6,275 bases of DNA from Pseudomonadota bacterium. Lineage in GTDB: Bacteria > Pseudomonadota > Alphaproteobacteria > Ferrovibrionales > Ferrovibrionaceae. The first letter of the stretch is position 1; every line of letters starts with the position of its first letter. The position numbers and the translations under genes were made by a program. Of the stretch, positions 1-5,299 are shown in pieces. Below the pieces are notes generated by a model, which worked only from the letters and a program-made list of their open reading frames with translations, searched no databases and was not told the DNA's origin. Location of the stretch: positions 1-6,275 of the forward strand of contig JAJYTL010000197.1 of assembly GCA_021793055.1 (NCBI GenBank), written 5' to 3'.

Positions 1-675
1 GGCGACCGGCACCGGCAGATCGTCGATGAATAGGACGTTCGAATCGACCGCGGCGCGGCCCATCTTGTCGATCTCGTCGATCGCCACGTGGCGCCGGTCG
101 AGATCGCAATAGAACAGGGTCAAGCCCTCGTCAGACTTCTTGCACTCCTCGATCGGCGTCGTGCGCGCAATCAGGAGGATCTTGTCCGCGACCTGCGCCG
201 TCGAGGTCCAGACCTTCTGCCCGCGCACGACGTAATGATCGCCCTTGCGCTCGGCCCGCGTCTTGAGGCGGAGGGTGTCGAGCCCGGCATCGGGCTCGGT
301 GACGCCGAAACAGGCGCGCTCGCGCCCGGCGATCAAGGGCGGCAACATGCGCTGGCGCTGTTCCGCCGTGCCGAAGACGACCACCGGATTGAGGCCGAAA
401 ATATTCATGTGCACGGCCGAGGCGCCGGTGAAGCCGGCGCCGGATTCGGCTATCGCCTGCATCATCGCCGCCGCCGCCCCGATGCCGAGCCCGGCACCGC
501 CATATTCCTCCGGCATGGCGATGCCGAGCCAGCCGCCATCGGCGATCGCCCGCACGAACTCTTGCGGGAACGCCGCGGTGCGATCGCATTCGCGCCAATA
601 GGAAAGATCGAAGCGACGGCAGACCTGCGTCACCGCCTCGCGCACCCGTTCGATCTCCGGCCGATCGGCTATCAT
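1..675 (-). CDS. Acyl-CoA dehydrogenase family protein, N-terminal 225 codons (3' end beyond the left edge)
   Basis: FAD-dependent flavoenzyme expected to introduce an alpha,beta double bond into an acyl-CoA thioester. The chain length or actual substrate cannot be told from this part. Read on the minus strand, the frame is open from an ATG at 675-673 to the window edge. Residues 1-115 look like the alpha-helical N-terminal domain, with the family-typical MPEEYGGAGLG at 54-64. The beta domain follows, with the flavin-contacting motif FGVTEPDAGLDT at 123-134, VWTSTAQVADK at 155-165, and KMGRAAVDSN at 204-213. The catalytic glutamate lies in the missing C-terminal domain. The start is supported by a G-rich GGGGGG five bases upstream; an ATG at 680 is out of frame and stops at once, and the frame above 675 holds no usable start. 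The gene lies 80 bases downstream of the universal stress protein gene in the same direction; I see no convincing terminator between them, so co-transcription is possible. The usual Ser of the flavin motif (GSD) is Leu here. Family assignment is firm; substrate unknown. Confidence 0.93.
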   Translation of the reverse strand, partial: MIADRPEIERVREAVTQVCRRFDLSYWRECDRTAAFPQEFVRAIADGGWLGIAMPEEYGGAGLGIGAAAAMMQAIAESGAGFTGASAVHMNIFGLNPVVVFGTAEQRQRMLPPLIAGRERACFGVTEPDAGLDTLRLKTRAERKGDHYVVRGQKVWTSTAQVADKILLIARTTPIEECKKSDEGLTLFYCDLDRRHVAIDEIDKMGRAAVDSNVLFIDDLPVPVA

Positions 676-755
676 GCCATCCCCCCGTGCCGCGCCGATT
701 GTGGTCCGGAACGCCGCGGATAGGAAGCGGCGGAAAGCCCAGCTCCGGCGCCGCC

Positions 756-1619
756 TCAATGCGCCATGAGCACGGGGATCGTCGCGTGTAACAGCACGTC
801 GGCGGTCACGCCGCCGAAAATCAGCCGCCGCATGCGGCTTCGCGTATAGGCGCCCATGACCATGAGATCGGCGCCCTGCTCGGCCGCCGACAGCAGTAGG
901 ACACGGCCGGGCGATGGTGCCTTGGCGACCGACTGGGCCACCGTCGCCTTGATGCCGTGCCAGGCGAGATAGGCGGCGGCGTCCTCCGCTCCGGGTCCGA
1001 AGCTCTGGTCGTCGGCAACCGAAAGGATGGCCACCCGCTCGGCGCGCTCCAGGATCGGCAACGCGAAGGTGACGGACCGCGCTCCCTCCATCGAGCCGTT
1101 CCAGGCGATCGCCACGACGCGGCCAAAGTTTTCTTCGATTGGTCCCGGCACCACCAGCACCGGCCGGCCGGTTTCGCGCAACGCCGCTTCGAGAAGCGGC
1201 GAATGCCCCGGCTCCTCCTTGCTCTTCGGCTTGCTGGCGACGATGAGATCGGCCAGCCGGCCACGCTCCGCCATGAGATCGTCCTCGTGACCGACGCGGC
1301 GAACGAAGCCGGCGGAAAATCCCGCGCTCACCGGCTCGGTGGTCACGGTCGCGGCGAAGGTGCCGGCCAATTGGCGGAACAGCGCCAGCGCGCGGCTCGC
1401 GCGGTCCTGCCCCTCGGCATCGGCGGCATCGATGATATTTTCGATCATCAGCGAGGTCATACCCTCGCCGACAAAGGCCACGGCATCGCGCGAATCGACG
1501 CTCGCGTGCATCGCCTCGACATGCGCGCTCAAGCGTTTGCCGACCATAAGACCGGCGGCCAGGGTCACGCCGTCATCATCGGAGCCGACAAGGGGCACCA
1601 GGATCTGCCGTATCGTCAT
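756..1619 (-). CDS. Universal stress protein, tandem two-domain UspA type
   Basis: A 287-residue cytoplasmic protein with two UspA-like domains, about twice the length of single-domain Usp. Domain 1 begins at once (MTIRQILVPLVGSDDD) and ends with ADLIVASK (123-130) and RPVLVVPG (152-159). Domain 2 runs from FGRVVAIAWNGS (165-176) to the C-terminus, with DLMVMGAYTRS (251-261), LIFGGVTADVL (266-276) and IPVLMAH at the end. The canonical Usp nucleotide-binding pattern G-x2-G-x9-G-S/T becomes G256-A-Y-T259 followed by G269-G270, so the second Gly and the Ser/Thr are replaced and ATP binding is doubtful. The frame stays open upstream to 1811, but the ATG at 1619 is preferred: GGGAGG sits five bases before it, the protein then begins exactly at the first Usp strand, and the longer version would run back into the transporter gene. 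A candidate promoter lies 47-75 bases upstream. Members of this family respond to stress or starvation, but the specific role cannot be deduced. Confidence 0.92.
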   Translation of the reverse strand: MTIRQILVPLVGSDDDGVTLAAGLMVGKRLSAHVEAMHASVDSRDAVAFVGEGMTSLMIENIIDAADAEGQDRASRALALFRQLAGTFAATVTTEPVSAGFSAGFVRRVGHEDDLMAERGRLADLIVASKPKSKEEPGHSPLLEAALRETGRPVLVVPGPIEENFGRVVAIAWNGSMEGARSVTFALPILERAERVAILSVADDQSFGPGAEDAAAYLAWHGIKATVAQSVAKAPSPGRVLLLSAAEQGADLMVMGAYTRSRMRRLIFGGVTADVLLHATIPVLMAH

Positions 1620-1665
1620 CCGCGCCTCCCAAGTAACTTTTTTCGTCCCGCTTGACCTTGCGCCC

Positions 1666-1694
1666 AGGATACCGCCGCGGACCGAAAAAGCCAA
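1666..1694 (-). promoter_or_regulatory. Candidate sigma-70-type promoter for the universal stress protein gene
   Basis: Read on the minus strand: TTGGCT (1694-1689) as -35, a 17-base spacer, and TATCCT (1671-1666) as -10, each matching four of six consensus positions. It lies in the 97-base gap after the transporter gene and would give a leader of about 40 bases that includes the GGGAGG ribosome site. It is a pattern match only; both boxes are imperfect. Confidence 0.35.
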
Positions 1695-1715
1695 ACCGGC
1701 GAAGCGAGACCGCCG
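1685..1715 (-). terminator. Weak hairpin plus T-run after the transporter gene, possible terminator or attenuator
   Basis: Starting two bases after the transporter stop codon on the minus strand, CGGCG (1715-1711) can pair with CGCCG (1701-1697) around a nine-base loop. GTTTGGC and then five T (1689-1685) follow. The stem is short and the T-run is displaced by seven bases, so termination would be inefficient at best. It overlaps the -35 box of the candidate stress-gene promoter. Confidence 0.25.
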
Positions 1716-1716
1716 C

Positions 1717-2685
1717 TCAGGCGCGGGGAAAATTCGGGCGCGGCTCGTCGATCCCGACCGGATCCTCATGGATGATGATCTCGGTTCCCGGAAAAGCCGC
1801 GAGCAGCGCACTTTCCACCTCGTCGGTGATGCGGTGGGCGTCCGCCAGGCTCATGCTGCCGTCCATCTCGATATGCATCTGCATGAAAGAGGTGACGCCG
1901 GACGAGCGCGTACGCAGATCGTGCATCGCCATGACCTTGGGGTTGGCGAGCACGATGGCGCGAATGCGCGCCCGCACATCGTCGGGAAACTCGCGGTCCA
2001 TCAAATGATCGTAGGCGCGGGTCAGAATCTGCCACGCGCCGTAAAGGATATAGAGGGCGATGCCGATGGCGAACAGCGGATCGGCGGCGTCCCAGCCGAG
2101 ATCGGCGGCGAGCAGGAGCGCGACGATGACCGAGAGGTTGGTCAGAATATCGGAGGTGTAGTGGAAGGAATCGGCGTGCACCGCGAGCGAGCCGGTGCGT
2201 CGCACGGCGTAGCGCTGCAGCGCCACCAGCACGGACGTCAGGGCGATCGAAATCACCATGATGACGATGCCTTGAAGGCTGTTGTCCACCGCGGTCGGCT
2301 GGAAGAGCCGCGCCGCCGCCTGGAATAGCAGGAACACCGCCGATCCGGCGATGACCGCGGCCTGGACCAGGCTCGCGATCGATTCCGCCTTGCCGTGGCC
2401 GAAGCGGTGCTCGCGATCGGCCGGCTGCAATGCATGGCGGACGGCCAATAGGTTGACGCCCGAAGCGATCGCGTCGAGGAGCGAATCCACGAGCGAACTC
2501 AGCATCGACACCGAATTGGTGCGTGTCCAGGCGAACAGCTTGATCGCGATCAGCACCACAGCGACGCCGACGGCGGCGTTGGTGGCGAGGTGCAGGAGCG
2601 AACGGTCGCTCAGGAGCCCGACGGCGCGGCGGGCGCGGCCACCCAGCGCATGCCTATGGAAAAAGCTTCTCACGCGCCCATCCAT
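1717..2685 (-). CDS. fieF: Cation diffusion facilitator, FieF/YiiP-type divalent metal exporter
   Basis: Inner-membrane, proton-coupled exporter of divalent metals (Zn, Cd, Fe in the E. coli relative). It has 322 residues: about six membrane segments (roughly 33-52, 58-82, 103-124, 138-157, 172-192, 199-222) and a cytoplasmic C-terminal domain. Compared from memory with E. coli YiiP/FieF, all three metal sites are present: transport site A as D67-x3-D71 in TM2 and H175-x3-D179 in TM5; site B as D90, H93 and H97 in the TM2-TM3 loop (PAD, then HRFGHGKAES); dimer-interface site C as H255, H271, H284, H306 and D308, within HDLRTRSSG and IIIHEDP. The DD/HD site A suits Zn/Cd/Fe and not Mn, but the actual metal is inferred. 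The N-terminus is about 22 residues longer than in E. coli. The ATG at 2685 has AAGGT five bases upstream and lies inside the end of pdxH; the only other start before TM1 is a GTG at 2673, also inside pdxH, so overlap is unavoidable and coupling likely. Confidence 0.95.
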   Translation of the reverse strand: MDGRVRSFFHRHALGGRARRAVGLLSDRSLLHLATNAAVGVAVVLIAIKLFAWTRTNSVSMLSSLVDSLLDAIASGVNLLAVRHALQPADREHRFGHGKAESIASLVQAAVIAGSAVFLLFQAAARLFQPTAVDNSLQGIVIMVISIALTSVLVALQRYAVRRTGSLAVHADSFHYTSDILTNLSVIVALLLAADLGWDAADPLFAIGIALYILYGAWQILTRAYDHLMDREFPDDVRARIRAIVLANPKVMAMHDLRTRSSGVTSFMQMHIEMDGSMSLADAHRITDEVESALLAAFPGTEIIIHEDPVGIDEPRPNFPRA

Positions 2686-3286
2686 CGTCGACCTTGCGGT
2701 AGCGCAGCCGCTCGTGCAGCCGGAACGGCCGGTCCTGCCAGAACTCGATCGCTTCGGGCACGACGCGAAAGCCCGACCAGAAAGGCGGCCGCGTCACCGT
2801 GCCGAGCGCGAAACGCGCCGTTGCCTGCGCCACCGCCTTTTCGAGCTCGAAGCGCCCGGCCAGGATCTCGGACTGGCGCGAGGCCCAGGCGCCGATCTGG
2901 CTGACCCGCGGCCGGGTGGCGAAATAGGCGTCCGCCTCGGCGTCCGTGACCGGCTCGACCGCGCCCTCGATCCGCACCTGGCGCTGCAACGCCATCCAAT
3001 GGAAGCACAGGGCGGCAAAGGGATTGTCGCGAAGCTCGCTGCCCTTGCGGCTGCCAAGATTAGTATAGAAGACGAAGCCCTGGGCGTCGTGGCCCTTGAG
3101 CAGCACCATGCGCGCCGACGGCCGACCGGCCGCGGTCGCGGTCGCGAGCGACATCGCGGTCGCGCCGTCGCCGAGGCGATTTTTCGCCTCCGCAAACCAC
3201 GCGGAAAAGAGCGTGATCGGATCCGACTGTTCGACGATCGACACCTTCTTGGCCTCGGTTTCCGGCCCCCAAGGGCCTTGCTCCAT
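2654..3286 (-). CDS. pdxH: Pyridoxamine/pyridoxine 5'-phosphate oxidase
   Basis: Cytoplasmic FMN enzyme that oxidises pyridoxamine or pyridoxine 5'-phosphate to pyridoxal 5'-phosphate (PLP), the last step of de novo synthesis and salvage. As drawn it has 210 residues, normal for the family (E. coli 218). FMN-binding blocks are RPSARMVLLKG (55-65), FVFYTNLGSRKG (71-82) and RQVRIEG (102-108). Substrate-phosphate and PLP contacts are Y121, R125 and S129 in the YFATRPRVSQIGAWAS segment, then GFRVVPEAIEFWQ (172-184) and the RLH signature (189-191). The C-terminus EKLFP stands where the family usually ends in RLxP. The start is uncertain. The ATG at 3286 lacks a clear ribosome site, and a good promoter -10 lies directly against it. 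A GTG at 3244-3242 with GAGG eight bases upstream would give a 196-residue protein beginning at VSIVEQSDPITLF, close to where alphaproteobacterial PdxH often begin. The frame is open up to 3415 but that extension is low-complexity Ala/Arg/Pro. Its end overlaps the transporter gene by 32 bases. Confidence 0.96.
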   Translation of the reverse strand: MEQGPWGPETEAKKVSIVEQSDPITLFSAWFAEAKNRLGDGATAMSLATATAAGRPSARMVLLKGHDAQGFVFYTNLGSRKGSELRDNPFAALCFHWMALQRQVRIEGAVEPVTDAEADAYFATRPRVSQIGAWASRQSEILAGRFELEKAVAQATARFALGTVTRPPFWSGFRVVPEAIEFWQDRPFRLHERLRYRKVDDGWAREKLFP

Positions 3287-3287
3287 A

Positions 3288-3316
3288 ATTCTAGCGACCG
3301 GCGCATTCTCCGTCGA
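3288..3316 (-). promoter_or_regulatory. Candidate sigma-70-type promoter for pdxH
   Basis: On the minus strand TCGACG (3316-3311, four of six matches to TTGACA), a spacer of exactly 17 bases, and TAGAAT (3293-3288, five of six). Transcription would begin around 3282, inside the ATG-based start of pdxH, which favours the internal GTG at 3244 as the true start. A perfect palindrome lies four bases beyond the -35 box. Pattern match only. Confidence 0.4.
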
Positions 3317-3320
3317 CCGC

Positions 3321-3336
3321 GGGGCGCCGGCGCCCC
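3321..3336. repeat. Perfect 16-base palindrome in the pdxH/DnaJ divergent intergenic region
   Basis: GGGGCGCCGGCGCCCC equals its own reverse complement over all 16 positions. It lies between the two divergent genes, four bases beyond the proposed pdxH -35 box (3311-3316) and about 128 bases before the DnaJ start codon. A second, imperfect GC-rich inverted repeat (CCGCGGCC at 3346-3353 against GGCC and CGCGG around 3358-3369) follows. It could be a regulator site or a hairpin, or be due to base composition. No regulator is identifiable. Confidence 0.6.
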
Positions 3337-3423
3337 TCGATGATGCCGCGGCCGGAGGGGCCGACGCGGCCCTGGCGCAGACTTTAACCACTCCCCAGCG
3401 CGCCCGTGCTAGCATATTCTTGT

Positions 3424-3429
3424 TACAAT
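3424..3429 (+). promoter_or_regulatory. Possible -10 element upstream of the DnaJ-family gene
   Basis: TACAAT matches five of six positions of TATAAT and stands in the only AT-richer patch of the intergenic region. No good -35 box is found 16-18 bases upstream, where the sequence is GC only. I see no obvious heat-shock sigma-32 pattern. A start near 3436 would leave a leader of about 28 bases containing the AGGAGG site. Confidence 0.25.
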
Positions 3430-3463
3430 TGCTTCACCTGCCGCAGCCGGCGCAGGAGGCCGA

Positions 3464-4381
3464 ATGAAGGACCCTTACGACGTTCTCGGCGTCCCCCGTG
3501 GCGCAACTCAGGACGAAATCAAGAAAGCGTACCGTAAACTCGCCAAGGAGCTTCATCCGGACCGCCATCCCGACAACCCCCGTCTCGCCGAGCGCTTCAA
3601 GGAGGTAACCGGGGCCTATCACGTGCTCGGCGACGAGAAGTTGCGCCAACGTTTCGACCGCGGCGAGATCGATGCTTCCGGCGCCGAGCGCGCGCCGCAT
3701 TATGGGCCGCAGCACGGGCCACGCGGCGGGCGCGCCCAGGCGGGCGGCTTCGAGGGCTTCCGCTTCGATACGGAAGAACCGGAAGACCTGTTTTCCGACC
3801 TGTTCAGCGCCTTCCGGCGCGGCCGGGGCCAGGTGCGGGCGCGCGGCGGTGACGTTCGCTACAACTTAAGCGTGAGTTTTATCGATGCCGCTCGCGGAAC
3901 CACCAAGCGCCTCGGTCTGGCCAGCGGCAAGACCCTCGACGTCAAGATTCCGGTCGGCCTCTCTGACGGTCAGCAGATCCGCCTCAAAGGCCAGGGCGAG
4001 CCGGGGCTGAACGGCGGCCCGGCGGGCGACGCCCTGATCGAGGTGAAGGTCGAGCCGCATCCTTTCTTCACCCGCACGGGCAGCGACATCCACGTGGAAC
4101 TGCCGGTGTCGCTGCCCGAGGCGGTGCTCGGCGCCAAGATCGAGGTCCCGACCCTGGCCGGGACGGTGGCGCTGACGGTGCCGAAAGGATCGAACAGCGG
4201 CACGACGCTCCGACTCAAGGGCAAGGGCATCGCGGGCCATGCCGGTCTGCCGGCAGGCGATCAATACGTCAAGCTTAAGGTCGTGTTACCGGACGCTCCG
4301 GACGCCGAATTGGAACAATTCGCGCGCAGCTGGAGCAAGAAGCATGAATACGACCCGCGGGGGCGCCTGAAAATCGAATGA
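3464..4381 (+). CDS. DnaJ-family co-chaperone lacking the zinc finger (type II, CbpA-like)
   Basis: J-domain protein of 305 residues that would stimulate the ATPase of DnaK and hand over client polypeptides in the cytoplasm. The J-domain spans about 4-68 (DPYDVLGV at 3-10, KKAYRKLAKELHPD at 20-33), with the HPD tripeptide essential for DnaK stimulation at 31-33. A Gly/Phe-rich linker follows (about 80-120, GGFEGFRF at 94-101, DLFSDLFSAF at 108-117). Two DnaJ C-terminal beta domains run about 130-200 and 206-277, with IPVGLSDGQQIRLKGQGEPG at 162-181 and VPKGSNSGTTLRLKGKGI at 239-256. The CxxCxGxG zinc-finger repeats of true DnaJ are absent, so this is a CbpA/DnaJ2-type protein and not the dnaKJ partner gene. 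The start ATG has AGGAGG four bases upstream. It is transcribed divergently from pdxH; fabI follows after 81 bases with its own candidate promoter. Clients are unknown. Confidence 0.95.
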   Translation: MKDPYDVLGVPRGATQDEIKKAYRKLAKELHPDRHPDNPRLAERFKEVTGAYHVLGDEKLRQRFDRGEIDASGAERAPHYGPQHGPRGGRAQAGGFEGFRFDTEEPEDLFSDLFSAFRRGRGQVRARGGDVRYNLSVSFIDAARGTTKRLGLASGKTLDVKIPVGLSDGQQIRLKGQGEPGLNGGPAGDALIEVKVEPHPFFTRTGSDIHVELPVSLPEAVLGAKIEVPTLAGTVALTVPKGSNSGTTLRLKGKGIAGHAGLPAGDQYVKLKVVLPDAPDAELEQFARSWSKKHEYDPRGRLKIE

Positions 4382-4393
4382 CCGGCAGCGAGA

Positions 4394-4421
4394 TTGACCC
4401 TCTTCCATGTTGGTGTAGGAT
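4394..4421 (+). promoter_or_regulatory. Candidate sigma-70-type promoter for fabI-aroC
   Basis: TTGACC (4394-4399, five of six) and TAGGAT (4416-4421, four of six) are separated by 16 bases, in the 81-base gap between the DnaJ gene and fabI. Transcription would start near 4428, giving a leader of about 35 bases that carries GAGGAA before the fabI ATG. I see no terminator for the upstream gene, so read-through from it is also possible. Confidence 0.5.
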
Positions 4422-4462
4422 TGCCCGCCACCTCTTCATGCTGGCTCCGAACAGAGGAATCT

Positions 4463-5278
4463 ATGGCTGATTACCGCCCCTTGATGAGCGGACGTCGCGG
4501 CTTGATTATGGGTGTCGCCAACGAGCGTTCGCTCGCCTGGGGCATCGCAAAATCGCTCGCCGAACACGGCGCCGAATTGGCTTTCTCCTACCAGGGCGAC
4601 GCGCTCGGCAAACGCGTCCGGCCGCTGGCCGAGCAGCTCGGCTCGAGCCTCGTCCTGCCTTGCGACGTGACCGATAGCGCCTCGCTCGACGCCGTCTTCG
4701 CGACCCTGGCCGAGACCTGGGGCCGGCTCGATTTCCTGGTCCACGCTATCGCCTATTCCGACAAGGAGGAACTGAAGGACCGCTACATCGATACCACGGC
4801 GGAAAACTTCGCCTTGTCACTGCGGATTTCCTGCTTCTCCTTCACCGACCTGTGCCGGCGCGCGGAACCGCTGATGACCGAGGGCGGCAGCCTTCTGACC
4901 CTGACCTATTTCGGTGCCGAGAAGGTTGTGCCGCACTACAACGTCATGGGCGTCGCCAAGGCCGCGCTCGAAGCCAGCGTGCGCTATCTCGCCGTCGACC
5001 TCGGCGGCAAGGCGATTCGCGTCAACGCCATTTCCGCCGGCCCGATCAAGACCCTGGCGGCCGCCGGCGGGATCGGTGATTTCCGCTACATCCTGAAGTG
5101 GAACGAACTCAATTCGCCGTTGAAGCGAAACGTCACCATCGAGGAAGTCGGCGACGCGGCGCTTTACCTGTTGAGCGATCTCGGCCGCGGCGTCAGCGGC
5201 GAGGTCCATCACGTCGATTGCGGCTATCATGTCGTCGGCATGAAGGCGGTCGACGCGCCCGACATCGACGCCATCTGA
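4463..5278 (+). CDS. fabI: Enoyl-[acyl-carrier-protein] reductase (NADH), FabI type
   Basis: Cytoplasmic short-chain-dehydrogenase-like enzyme that reduces trans-2-enoyl-ACP, the last step of each fatty-acid elongation cycle. It has 271 residues, a usual FabI length. The Rossmann cofactor motif typical of FabI is GVANERSLAWGIA (17-29). The catalytic pair is Y159 and K166 (Y-x6-K in YNVMGVAK), with the second conserved tyrosine Y149 in LTLTYFGAEK. SAGPIKTLAA (191-200) leads into the flexible substrate loop, and GEVHHVDCGYHVVGM (246-260) is the C-terminal signature. The loop reads TLAAAGGIGDF, one residue longer than E. coli TLAASGIKDF as I recall it. The position of E. coli Gly93, where substitutions weaken triclosan binding, is Ala97 here; I believe Ala is common in alphaproteobacterial FabI. 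The ATG at 4463 with GAGGAA upstream is chosen over the in-frame TTG at 4394, which is better explained as part of a -35 box. aroC follows 21 bases after the stop. Confidence 0.97.
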   Translation: MADYRPLMSGRRGLIMGVANERSLAWGIAKSLAEHGAELAFSYQGDALGKRVRPLAEQLGSSLVLPCDVTDSASLDAVFATLAETWGRLDFLVHAIAYSDKEELKDRYIDTTAENFALSLRISCFSFTDLCRRAEPLMTEGGSLLTLTYFGAEKVVPHYNVMGVAKAALEASVRYLAVDLGGKAIRVNAISAGPIKTLAAAGGIGDFRYILKWNELNSPLKRNVTIEEVGDAALYLLSDLGRGVSGEVHHVDCGYHVVGMKAVDAPDIDAI

Positions 5279-5299
5279 TCGCGACAGCGGACGGCCGTC

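Noticed and set aside
88..723. A 211-codon plus-strand frame opposite the acyl-CoA dehydrogenase
   Set aside because: The minus strand carries a clear acyl-CoA dehydrogenase with ordered family motifs over the same bases; the plus-strand product is low-complexity.
676..755. A possible terminator between the stress-protein and acyl-CoA dehydrogenase genes
   Set aside because: GGCGG and CCGCC could pair across a 17-base loop, but there is no following T-run and the loop is large, so I do not call it.
1339..2328. A 329-codon plus-strand frame crossing the stress-protein and exporter genes
   Set aside because: It runs antisense across two well-supported genes and their intergenic gap; its composition is that of a shadow frame and it has no family resemblance.
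3287..3415. A 43-residue N-terminal extension of PdxH
   Set aside because: The extra residues are Ala/Arg/Pro-rich, lie in the intergenic region over the proposed promoter and palindrome, and have no counterpart in the family.
3434..3715. A 93-codon minus-strand frame over the DnaJ start region, as a possible small gene
   Set aside because: It is antisense to the J-domain coding region, and its apparent hydrophobic character is what reversed DnaJ codons produce; no ribosome site or family likeness supports it.
4394..4462. A 23-residue N-terminal extension of FabI from TTG at 4394
   Set aside because: That TTG lacks a ribosome site and fits a -35 box; the ATG at 4463 has GAGGAA upstream and the usual FabI N-terminus.
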